Shown piece by piece: positions 13,459-20,002 of a stretch of DNA of 21,754 nucleotides. Origin of the DNA: Planctomycetes bacterium GWF2_50_10 (GTDB taxonomy: Bacteria; Planctomycetota; Phycisphaerae; Sedimentisphaerales; GWF2-50-10); NCBI GenBank assembly GCA_001824635.1, contig MHYB01000068.1, positions 263-22,016 of the forward strand, given 5' to 3'. A program made the translations under genes and the position numbers. The notes beneath the pieces are model-generated. The model searched no databases, was not told where the DNA came from, and saw only the letters and a list, made by a program, of their open reading frames with translations. Each line of letters opens with the position of its first letter. Within the stretch, counting starts at the first letter, position 1.

Positions 13459-14997
13459 GGAACCGAAGGCGCGGTCGAGTGTTTCCTTTGATACGGGCTT
13501 TGTGAACATGCTCACCACGGGTACCACAATGAAGGGGAGGAAAATACCAATGCTTGCGGAGAATGGCCCCATTTTTGGGCCGCAAAAGGCATAGAAATCT
13601 TTAAGCAGCGGCAAGGCTTCGCCTGTCCTGTAATACAAGAAGATCGAAACCGCCACACCTGAGATCATGCCCGCGACGATTCCGCTGTGGGTTGCGCGTT
13701 TCCAGTAGAGGCCATAGAAAAACGGTGCCGCAAATGCGCCGGCAACGGCACCCCATGAGAGAGCCATGAGTTGAACGATCAAATCATTCTTAGACTTGGC
13801 AACAAAATATGAAAGCGCGACAAAGACGGCGCTCAAAAATCTCATCATGAAGAGGGATGCTTCTTTGGACATTTTTGGATTGATGTGACCCTTGTAAAGA
13901 TCGATAGCGACCGAGGAGGCTGACACGAGCACCAGGGATGAGAGCGTGCTCATCGAAGCTGAAAGTATCAGCAGCAGGATTACGCCCATCAGTACCTCCG
14001 GGAGATACTGCGTGAGCAGTGTTGGTATGACAACGTCGAAATTGGGGCCTTTAGTCGGGTCGGCCATCATTGGGATGGATGCGCTAGTAAAGAAAACGTG
14101 TGACAATGCGCCGGTATAATACGCGGCGAAAGTAATAATTATTGAGAAGAGCGTGGTCAGGATGGCTGCTTTTGTTATGACGCTTTCATCTTTGATCGCA
14201 TAAAATTTCTGAACCATTTGTGGCATGCCCCATACGCCAAAGGAAGTCATGAAAACAAGGGCGCCGAGATAATACATTGAGGGCTGTTTTGCCGCTGGTA
14301 TAGTTGAGAGCCATTGCTGATAAGCCTGAGTGGCAGCAGTGGTGCCGCCGGTGAGGCCGCCCTGAGTGCCCGCGATTTCCGAGGCTTTATTTGTGAGCAC
14401 GATGACCATCAGGATTGCGCCGAAGATCATTATAATGCCCTGGATGAAATCGGTCAGGGTGACCGCGAAGTAGCCGCCAAGGATGAGGTATATGCCGGTA
14501 ATGGCTATCATGATCAGCAGTGCGGTATCGTATGTTATATGGAAGTTTGCTTCGAAAAGATAACCCAGGCCTTTAAAGACGCCGGCGGAATATGGAACCA
14601 GAAAAACGAAGATGATGGTAGCGGCGAACATCTTGATATATTTGCTGTCGAATCGTTCCTGAAGGAATTCGGGCATTGTCATCGCATCGAGTCTCTGGGT
14701 CATGGTGCGGGTTCTTCTGCCCAGAACGAACCATGCCAGCAGGGTGCCGAAGATGGCATTGCCGAAGGCGATCCAAAGGCCTTTTAGGCCGTCCCCCCAG
14801 CCGATAGCGCCGCCAAAGCCGACGAATAGAACTGCGCTGAAGTATGTGGTGCCATAAGCGAATGCGGAAACCCATGGGCCGACCGAGCGGCCGCCAAGAA
14901 AGAAATCGTTGAGGGTTGCGGTCTTTCGCATTCCCCAGATTCCGATGCCGATCATCCCAGCCAGGAAGACAACGAGCAGTACGATACTGAATGTCAT
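13420..14997 (-). CDS. Sodium/solute symporter (SSS family)
   Basis: 525 residues, about 13 membrane helices, the normal length for this family (PutP, PanF, SGLT type). The N-terminus is periplasmic-out style without a cleaved signal. Family marks are FFLGGRSVGPWVSAFAYGTTYFSAV in helices 2-3, the segment GWGDGLKGLWIAFGNAIFG, and the sodium-site helix LILSASMSTLSSLVLVSASS. The substrate cannot be read from the sequence; amino acids, sugars, carboxylates or nucleosides are all possible. The ATG has AAAGGAG eight bases upstream. It is convergent with the U32 gene, with a 39-base overlap of coding ends. Confidence 0.92.
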   Translation of the reverse strand: MTFSIVLLVVFLAGMIGIGIWGMRKTATLNDFFLGGRSVGPWVSAFAYGTTYFSAVLFVGFGGAIGWGDGLKGLWIAFGNAIFGTLLAWFVLGRRTRTMTQRLDAMTMPEFLQERFDSKYIKMFAATIIFVFLVPYSAGVFKGLGYLFEANFHITYDTALLIMIAITGIYLILGGYFAVTLTDFIQGIIMIFGAILMVIVLTNKASEIAGTQGGLTGGTTAATQAYQQWLSTIPAAKQPSMYYLGALVFMTSFGVWGMPQMVQKFYAIKDESVITKAAILTTLFSIIITFAAYYTGALSHVFFTSASIPMMADPTKGPNFDVVIPTLLTQYLPEVLMGVILLLILSASMSTLSSLVLVSASSVAIDLYKGHINPKMSKEASLFMMRFLSAVFVALSYFVAKSKNDLIVQLMALSWGAVAGAFAAPFFYGLYWKRATHSGIVAGMISGVAVSIFLYYRTGEALPLLKDFYAFCGPKMGPFSASIGIFLPFIVVPVVSMFTKPVSKETLDRAFGSSAANPAPQRVSV

Positions 14998-15060
14998 GTC
15001 TCTCTCCTTTAATATGACATTATTACAGCGCCATGCGGTACAGGTTTTGGCATTGTCTCA

Positions 15061-15118
15061 AAATCCGAAGCCCGAATCCCGAAATCCGAGACAAATTCAA
15101 AACGCTAAACGCAAATGA
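15061..15118. repeat. Heptad tract, word CCGAAWC
   Basis: CCGAAGC, CCGAATC, CCGAAAT and CCGAGAC, then looser AAACGCT and AAACGCA words. It is the inverse of the tract at 15184-15218, so the two could pair. No gene lies in 14998-15240. Confidence 0.75.
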
Positions 15119-15183
15119 CCAAAACAAAAGCACGGCTGGCGATCGTTTTGCCTGGAACATTCGTTTTTTGAGCATTTGATATT

Positions 15184-15218
15184 GTTTCGAGCTTCGAGTT
15201 TCGGATTTCGAGCTTTCA
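15184..15218. repeat. Heptad tract, word GTTTCGA
   Basis: GTTTCGA, GCTTCGA, GTTTCGG, ATTTCGA and GCTTTCA in phase, directly downstream of the EF-P stop. It is the reverse-complement class of the 15061-15118 tract. Confidence 0.75.
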
Positions 15219-15240
15219 ATCTTAATACATCCGGGAGTTA

Positions 15241-15804
15241 TTATTTATCCTTTGCGCGGGCCAGGTATGAACCATCCTCGGTGCTGATGCGGAGCACATC
15301 GCCAACTTCGATGAAAGGCGGAACGCGGGTTTTAAGGCCTGTTTCCATGACGGCCTCTTTGAGTTGGTTTGTCGCGGTGGCGCCTTTGGGCTGCGGGGTG
15401 GTTTCGGTAACGGTGAGTTCCACAACTTTGGGCAACTCGATCGCGACGACTTTTTCCTCGTGAACGAGGGCGACAAGTGAAGTGTTTGGCTTAAAATATT
15501 TGATGCCTTCAGCGAAAATCACGTCGGATACGGTGATCTGGTCGTAGGTGACGCTATCCATTAATACATGTCCGCTCTTGTCGGAATAGAGGTATTCCAT
15601 GTCGCGGCGGTCGAGATATGCGCCTTCGATATCCTCTGTGGCCCTTAGGCGGCGTTCGAGGGTTGTGCCATCGGCGACGACGCGAATCTTCGCCTGGACG
15701 AACGCCCTGAGGTTTCCGGGGGTAACGTGCACGGACTGGACGCAGACGGCCAACTTGCCATCCATTATAACAGCCATACCCGGCCGCATTTCAGTAGCTT
15801 TCAC
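15241..15804 (-). CDS. efp: Translation elongation factor P
   Basis: 187 residues, the standard EF-P length and three-domain layout: KOW-like domain 1 (about 1-63), OB domain 2 and OB domain 3 (ending GDVLRISTEDGSYLARAKDK). EF-P relieves ribosome stalling at polyproline. The modification loop reads VHVTPGNLRAFVQAK. The residue aligned with E. coli Lys34 (PGKGQAF) is N31, with L32 and R33 after it, so the usual lysine or arginine acceptor is missing. The start is GTG at 15804 with AGGAG six bases upstream. The longer open frame to 15870 has no such support. A good promoter lies at 15841-15870. No modification enzyme gene is in the window. Confidence 0.95.
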   Translation of the reverse strand: MKATEMRPGMAVIMDGKLAVCVQSVHVTPGNLRAFVQAKIRVVADGTTLERRLRATEDIEGAYLDRRDMEYLYSDKSGHVLMDSVTYDQITVSDVIFAEGIKYFKPNTSLVALVHEEKVVAIELPKVVELTVTETTPQPKGATATNQLKEAVMETGLKTRVPPFIEVGDVLRISTEDGSYLARAKDK

Positions 15805-15840
15805 ATTTATCTCCTGTAAATATCCAAATACAAGCAGGTT

Positions 15841-15870
15841 ATGATAACAAGCTGGTGGGGGATAAGTCAA
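15841..15870 (-). promoter_or_regulatory. Sigma-70-type promoter of efp
   Basis: Minus strand: TTGACT (15870-15865), 18-base spacer, TATCAT (15846-15841). Each hexamer matches 5 of 6 consensus bases. It gives a leader of roughly 30 bases before the GTG start, with AGGAG inside it. Confidence 0.75.
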
Positions 15871-15897
15871 GGGGACCTTGCAGTTGCCGCTTGCGGC

Positions 15898-16221
15898 TTA
15901 TTTGTTCAGAAGAGCTTTGATATCTGCTTGCAGCTTGGGCAAGTGATTTGTCACTATATTCCAGATCTCATTCCAATCGATGCCCATATAATTATGGATC
16001 AGTATATCGCGGAGTCCCGCAACTATGCGCCAGCGTATGGAAGGTGATTGTAGTTTAGTGGTTTCGCTGATGCGTTTAGCAGCCTCACCGATAATTTCAA
16101 AATTTCGCGCCACGGCATCGCGTGTTTTGGCATCGGCGAAAAAAGCATCTTTACCATCAGCTGTAAAGGCCAGTATCTTTTCAATATTAATATGGAGAAT
16201 GTAGGCGAGGTCGTTTTTCAA
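15898..16221 (-). CDS. hepT: HepT-like ribonuclease toxin (DUF86)
   Basis: 107 residues, all-helical HEPN domain of the HepT family. The toxin motif R-x4-H-x-Y is present as R71-DILI-H76-N-Y78. Other HepT marks are DAVARNFEIIGEAAKRIS (35-52) and the closing hydrophobic WNEIWNIVTNHLPKLQ. In characterised pairs the toxin cleaves RNA until its MntA partner adds AMP to the motif tyrosine. Its start overlaps the end of the antitoxin gene by 4 bases (16218-16221), as expected for translational coupling. Family assignment is strong; activity in this host is inferred. Confidence 0.9.
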   Translation of the reverse strand: MKNDLAYILHINIEKILAFTADGKDAFFADAKTRDAVARNFEIIGEAAKRISETTKLQSPSIRWRIVAGLRDILIHNYMGIDWNEIWNIVTNHLPKLQADIKALLNK

Positions 16222-16508
16222 AGGGCGATCCCTTGTTTTAGGACTTCGTCGCGTATAATAGGGGAAAGAGCTTTTTCATTGACCACATCAACTTTGATGT
16301 GGAGCAAGTCCTCAAGCTCCTGCATTAGCTCAATCCTGTCAAAAAGGCTGCGATCCGGTTCCATTTTTACAAGAAGGTCTAGGTCGCTTGTTTGGGTATT
16401 ATCGCCGCGAACGAAAGAACCGAAGACGCGCACATTGGTGGCGCCGTGTTTTGATGCGGTATTCAGGATTTCATTGCGTTTGGATCGAATGTCATTGAAA
16501 GACACCAT
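16218..16508 (-). CDS. mntA: MntA-like nucleotidyltransferase antitoxin
   Basis: 96 residues of the minimal nucleotidyltransferase fold. The signature is GSF-x10-DxD: G30-S31-F, then D42-L-D44 (RVFGSFVRGD, TSDLDLLV). The third acidic residue is D74 in IKVDVVNE. MntA proteins neutralise HepT by AMPylating it. It is the first gene of the pair, in the usual antitoxin-first order. The ATG has AAGGAC about eight bases upstream. A near-consensus promoter lies 30 bases ahead. Confidence 0.9.
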   Translation of the reverse strand: MVSFNDIRSKRNEILNTASKHGATNVRVFGSFVRGDNTQTSDLDLLVKMEPDRSLFDRIELMQELEDLLHIKVDVVNEKALSPIIRDEVLKQGIAL

Positions 16509-16537
16509 AAGCTTTGTCCTTAAATCTGGCTGCGCTA

Positions 16538-16566
16538 AGTATAGAAACTTGCCCCTACATAGTCAA
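16538..16566 (-). promoter_or_regulatory. Strong promoter of the mntA-hepT pair
   Basis: Minus strand: TTGACT (16566-16561), 17-base spacer, TATACT (16543-16538). Each hexamer is one base from consensus. No clear operator palindrome is visible. Confidence 0.8.
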
Positions 16567-16727
16567 GGTTAAGAAACGGAGTAAAAAAATCAAGCCGTGT
16601 GGGCCAAAAATTTTAAGTGGTTGTGAAGAATATTTCGTGCAACGTCTTATAAAAACATTTGAAAAAAGGCTGGATTTGGGGAAATGAAGAATTCTCCGCT
16701 ATGTCTTAATAAATGCTTAACAAATTC

Positions 16728-16756
16728 TTGGATGGCGGGAGGGTTTGTGGTACAGT
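16728..16756 (+). promoter_or_regulatory. Candidate promoter of the mini-ORF unit
   Basis: TTGGAT (16728-16733), 17-base spacer, TACAGT (16751-16756), 38 bases before the first mini-ORF. The match is moderate, and a nearby TATTAC is an alternative -10. Confidence 0.4.
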
Positions 16757-16794
16757 ATTACTTACGCATCGGTTAGAAATCGGGGGTAATAAAC

Positions 16795-16914
16795 GTGAAC
16801 ACAAACATTGATAACATGATTTTTGCGGTTGAGGGGTGCTGTGGGCCACCGATACGCTACGGAAAACTTGTTTGGCCCAGCTGTATTTGTTTGTTATGTT
16901 TTAATTGTAAGTAG
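16795..16914 (+). CDS. Mini-ORF A, 39-residue peptide with GPP-x3-GK motif
   Basis: GTG start with GGGGG eight bases upstream; an in-frame ATG at 16816 is the alternative. The peptide contains GCCGPPIRYGKLVWP followed by a cysteine-rich, hydrophobic tail SCICLLCFNCK. The motif GPPxxxGK[LI]VxP is shared with mini-ORF B. The RNA over the motif can pair GGGCCA (16843-16848) with TGGCCC (16873-16878). No database match is known to me. It could be a real peptide or part of a structured RNA. The next mini-ORF begins 18 bases after its stop. Confidence 0.45.
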   Translation: MNTNIDNMIFAVEGCCGPPIRYGKLVWPSCICLLCFNCK

Positions 16915-16932
16915 TTTGTGGGGGGATTTAAA

Positions 16933-17058
16933 ATGTTACGCAGGTTAATCAAAAAGGCGGTCAAGTCTTGGCCGGGCTCTTGCGACGGGGGAAGAGGCCC
17001 GCCGAGATGCAAAGGGAAGATAGTTAAACCGGTTTTCTCAGGTGGATTTGAGAATTGA
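16933..17058 (+). CDS. Mini-ORF B, 41-residue basic peptide with GPP-x3-GK motif
   Basis: ATG with GGGGGAT seven bases upstream. The peptide starts MLRRLIKKAVKSWPG, a basic amphipathic-looking helix, and continues CDGGRGPPRCKGKIVKPVF. It shares GPP-x3-GK-[LI]-V-x-P with mini-ORF A. With mini-ORF C it shares PG-x7-PPR-x2-GK at the same distance from the start codon. The RNA can form GGGCTCTT / AAGAGGCCC (16974-16981 / 16992-17000). The stop codon lies in the loop of the terminator at 17026-17082, so the unit seems to end here. Confidence 0.5.
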   Translation: MLRRLIKKAVKSWPGSCDGGRGPPRCKGKIVKPVFSGGFEN

Positions 17059-17082
17059 ATGTACTTGAGAAAAACGGTTTTT
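17026..17082 (+). terminator. Terminator of the mini-ORF unit
   Basis: AAACCGGTTTTCTCA (17026-17040) pairs with TGAGAAAAACGGTTT (17066-17080), 14 of 15 positions, followed by more T. The loop is 25 bases. It overlaps the end of mini-ORF B. Confidence 0.7.
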
Positions 17083-17132
17083 AAATGCTCTTAAAAACTT
17101 GCCAACTTTGCAGATGTTTTCCGGGGGATTTC

Positions 17133-17354
17133 ATGAGGTATTTTGTTATATATAGGTCGTGCCGGTTCCAACCGGGTCTTGAGCATGTCGGCCCTTCACC
17201 GCCGAGACGGGCCGGAAAAGATCCAGTTACTTTTTCGCGGCCAATTTCCGCGTGTTTTTGCCAATCAAAGAAGCCGCGGCATTTCGCGGTGCATACCTCA
17301 CTATCCAATCATCATAAAGCGTCACCTGGCCGGTTTTGTTTCGCGGTGAGGTGA
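17133..17354 (+). CDS. Mini-ORF C, possible diverged third copy
   Basis: ATG with GGGGGAT five bases upstream, starting exactly 200 bases after the start of B. Ungapped against B, about 10 of the first 29 residues are identical, including I6, P14-G15, G20, P23-P24-R25 and G28-K29. DNA words CCGGG and CCGCCGAGA also recur at exactly 200-base offset. After the shared part the frame runs on antisense to the end of the sulfatase-fold gene, so it may be a decayed copy. A GGCCC / GGGCC hairpin spans the motif (about 17189-17213). Confidence 0.3.
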   Translation: MRYFVIYRSCRFQPGLEHVGPSPPRRAGKDPVTFSRPISACFCQSKKPRHFAVHTSLSNHHKASPGRFCFAVR

Positions 17355-19188
17355 GCCAAGTCGAACGCTGCCACGCGTTTACTTCATCAAAGATTTTTTG
17401 AGATTCATTCTTATCGAGCAATATCGGTGCGATCTCACCGGGATCGGACGCGAGGTCAAATTCCACAGCGATCTTTGTAATGGGGTCGATTACTTTTTTT
17501 CTTTCTGCGGTGACGTAGCCTGCGGGGCCGTTGAGTATCCAGCCTGAGAAGAAGCATTTACGGTCTGTTTTGAGCAGGGATAAAATGTTCTGGCCATCGA
17601 AGCTGGCCGATGGAACTTCGCAACCCATAAGCCCCAGCAGCGTGGGCGTTAGGTCGATAGAGCTTGCGGGTGTTTCGATCCTGGCATGGTTCACCAGCGG
17701 CGAATTAATCACCCATACAATTCTGAGCACTTCTTCAAACGCCAGACGGTCGTGGGCGAATGCATCATGTTCGCCGAATGCTTCGCCATGATCACCCACT
17801 ATACACAAGATCGTGTTTTCGCGTAAATTCAGATTTTCAAGCATTTGCACGAAAGCCGCTATAAACGCGTCCGTGTACTGTATTGTGCGTTTATAACGAT
17901 CGATGGTCTGTGGGTAAGTTGGGCAAAATGACGCGGGAATTTCGTATGGGTCATGTGTTACAGAGCACAGGACAGTCAGCATGAATGGTCGTTTGTCGGC
18001 TCTGAGCCAATCCGAAATAGGATCGAGCAAAGCGAATTCGTCGGCGCTGAGATAGCCGAGGTAGGTGTTGGGGTCGAGCTTGTCGCGGGAGAAGAATTTT
18101 TCAAATCCGAGATTATGAGCCAGCGCCGGGCGGGCTTCGAAGTTGCCTTTGGCGGATTGGAAAAATGCCGTTCGTGAATTGAAAAGCGATTTGTGAATGG
18201 TCGCCAGCGATGCGTAGGGAGCGTGTGAGGGCACTGCTTCAACAAGGTCCTGCGAGACGGAAGAATACCTGCCTGTGTGCATGGCGAAGACGGATTTGCT
18301 GGTGTGGGTAACGACTGTGCGGGCGTTTGCAAAGTGAATGCCGGTGCGAGCAAGGGCATCAAGATTTGGCGTGAGATCGCAGGCATCGCCGGCGAGACTG
18401 GTTTTTTGGTACTGAACTCCTTCGAGAATGATCAGGATAACATTGGGTTTTGTCTTGAGATCGGCGGATCGTTTTATGTTGATCTGGTGGGCGTAGGGGA
18501 TAGGGGGTTTGAATGTGCGGGGTTTAAACGCCGAAACAAGGTCTGCCGAGATCGAGAACACAGCTTTTACATGACAGTTGAACGCGAGCTGGTAAACGGC
18601 TGAGGCGGGATTAGGCGGTATGAGTATATATTGCAGGCCGGCCATCGCCGCAAAGATGGCAAAAAAGCCGGATTTGAATTTGATGGTTCGTGAACGTATG
18701 ACGGGAGTTTGGGCCTGGATCAGCCAGGATATAAACATAGCCAGCGCGCAGGCGGCTGGAGATAGCAGCAGGACGGCTTCGATCGGTCTAAACAAAAGGT
18801 GTGTACCCACAATGGCACCGGTGTTTAGCGGGTCGCGGATTAGCGGCCAGATCACGGCTGGCAGGATCTGTGTCCCCGTGGCGATGAGGTAGCCCGCGTT
18901 GAAGAGGGCGTAAGTGCAAATGCACGCTGCAATTAAAAGCGTAAGACGCAGCGTGAATTTTGAAGGAAATTTGCGGTAAGCCAGCGAAATGGCCAGTTCC
19001 AAGCCGATAAGGACAGCCAGGTCGTTAATGATAAGTGACGGCAAATTCGCCGGTATGCCAAAACGTATCGCGCTGTAACTCTTTACCAGGATTGTACATC
19101 CCAGTGCCGCGAAAATGATCACGCTGGCGCTTCGGCAGGCCAGCCGAGCCATTATGCGGCTAAAAATATTTGGTTTAGATGAATCCAT
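17227..19188 (-). CDS. LtaS-like membrane-anchored sulfatase-fold protein
   Basis: 653 residues: about five membrane helices in the first 190, then an extracytoplasmic alkaline-phosphatase/sulfatase domain. Likely metal and catalytic residues are E256 (IILEGVQ), T296 (THTSKS, position of the nucleophilic threonine of LtaS and related phosphoglycerol or phosphoethanolamine transferases), H412 (THDPYE) and D466-H467 (GDHGEAFGEH). The domain ends with DLTPTLLGLMG and a typical FDGQN segment. Lipoteichoic acid is not expected here, so transfer of a phospho-group to a lipid or glycan, or sulfatase-like hydrolysis, is more likely; this is inference. The start is ATG 19188, with GAGGG six bases upstream. 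An upstream in-frame TTG (19233) lacks support. Confidence 0.87.
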   Translation of the reverse strand: MDSSKPNIFSRIMARLACRSASVIIFAALGCTILVKSYSAIRFGIPANLPSLIINDLAVLIGLELAISLAYRKFPSKFTLRLTLLIAACICTYALFNAGYLIATGTQILPAVIWPLIRDPLNTGAIVGTHLLFRPIEAVLLLSPAACALAMFISWLIQAQTPVIRSRTIKFKSGFFAIFAAMAGLQYILIPPNPASAVYQLAFNCHVKAVFSISADLVSAFKPRTFKPPIPYAHQINIKRSADLKTKPNVILIILEGVQYQKTSLAGDACDLTPNLDALARTGIHFANARTVVTHTSKSVFAMHTGRYSSVSQDLVEAVPSHAPYASLATIHKSLFNSRTAFFQSAKGNFEARPALAHNLGFEKFFSRDKLDPNTYLGYLSADEFALLDPISDWLRADKRPFMLTVLCSVTHDPYEIPASFCPTYPQTIDRYKRTIQYTDAFIAAFVQMLENLNLRENTILCIVGDHGEAFGEHDAFAHDRLAFEEVLRIVWVINSPLVNHARIETPASSIDLTPTLLGLMGCEVPSASFDGQNILSLLKTDRKCFFSGWILNGPAGYVTAERKKVIDPITKIAVEFDLASDPGEIAPILLDKNESQKIFDEVNAWQRSTWLTSPRNKTGQVTLYDDWIVRYAPRNAAASLIGKNTRKLAAKK

Positions 19189-19261
19189 GTTGTCCCTCGA
19201 GGCAAGGTTAGCAGATAAAATGTTGTGTTGCAAGGGGGTAGCCAGGGGAGGTTCAGGGCGG

Positions 19262-19267
19262 TATAAT
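19262..19267 (+). promoter_or_regulatory. -10 box of pyrE
   Basis: TATAAT 24 bases before the ATG, giving a very short leader. The -35 is not recognisable. Confidence 0.5.
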
Positions 19268-19291
19268 GGCCGCTTTTATTAAGGAAAGAAC

Positions 19292-19816
19292 ATGACCAAG
19301 CAGGAATTAGCCCAGAAAGTCAAGGAGGCATCTTACCTCGAGGGCGATTTTGTATTACGCAGCGGCAAGCGCAGCAAATATTATATGGATAAGTACCTCT
19401 TTGAGACCAAGCCGGAAATATTGAAAGCACTTGGCCAGGAATTCGCCAAACACGCCACGGCCGATGTTACCCTTATAGCCGGCGCGGAGCTTGGCGGCGT
19501 CGCGCTTGCGGCGGCTACAGCCATGGAGTGCTCCAAGAACTGGATCATCGTTCGCAACAGTAAAAAAGATTACGGCACCAGCAAGATGGTCGAAGGCGTC
19601 CTCAACGCCGGCGATGTTGTGCTGCTTGTCGAAGATATCGCAACCACAGGCGGCCAGGTACTCGAGGCTGCCAAGATTATCACCGAAGCCGGCGCGAAAG
19701 TTAAGAAGATAGTGGCGGTGATAGACCGCAAACAAGGCGCCGGCGAAAACATCTCGGCGGCGGGGTTTGCGTTTGAGAGTATACTTACAAAAGAAGATTT
19801 GGGAATTAAGGACTAG
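19292..19816 (+). CDS. pyrE: Orotate phosphoribosyltransferase
   Basis: It converts orotate plus PRPP to orotidine monophosphate, the fifth step of pyrimidine synthesis. The 174 residues form a full-length short-type enzyme. Marks are the substrate hood GDFVLRSGKRSKYYMDKY (18-35), the pyrophosphate-loop region AGAELGGVALA (63-73), the mobile loop RNSKKDYGTSKMVEG (88-102), and the PRPP-binding motif VVLLVEDIATTGGQ (109-122). AAGGAAAG precedes the ATG. It is divergent from the sulfatase-fold gene. No other pyr gene is adjacent, so it stands alone. Confidence 0.94.
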   Translation: MTKQELAQKVKEASYLEGDFVLRSGKRSKYYMDKYLFETKPEILKALGQEFAKHATADVTLIAGAELGGVALAAATAMECSKNWIIVRNSKKDYGTSKMVEGVLNAGDVVLLVEDIATTGGQVLEAAKIITEAGAKVKKIVAVIDRKQGAGENISAAGFAFESILTKEDLGIKD

Positions 19817-19857
19817 CGGATAGGAAGAGCGTTTAGGAATAGATTAAGAACGATGTT

Positions 19858-19890
19858 CAAAGTTCTAAGTGGCTAAGTCAAGTGCAAGAG
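19858..19890. repeat. Loose octad tract, AAGTTCT/AAGTGGCT
   Basis: AAGTTCT, AAGTGGCT, AAGTCAAGTGC and AAGAGCAC. It is degenerate and related in word to the AAGTGCGT tract at 2750-2788. A shorter AAATTCC, AAAATTAC pair follows at 19913. Confidence 0.35.
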
Positions 19891-20002
19891 CACAAAATTT
19901 ATAAGAGAACATAAAATTCCAAAATTACGGCTCGGGCTGAAGAACTGCGTGATATTGTGTTTTGGGTTATACAAATAACCATATTTTTTAGGGGATTTAT
20001 TT

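Noticed and set aside
19189..19233. Longer start (TTG 19233) for the sulfatase-fold gene
   Set aside because: ATG 19188 has GAGGG at proper spacing, and the extension has no ribosome-binding site.
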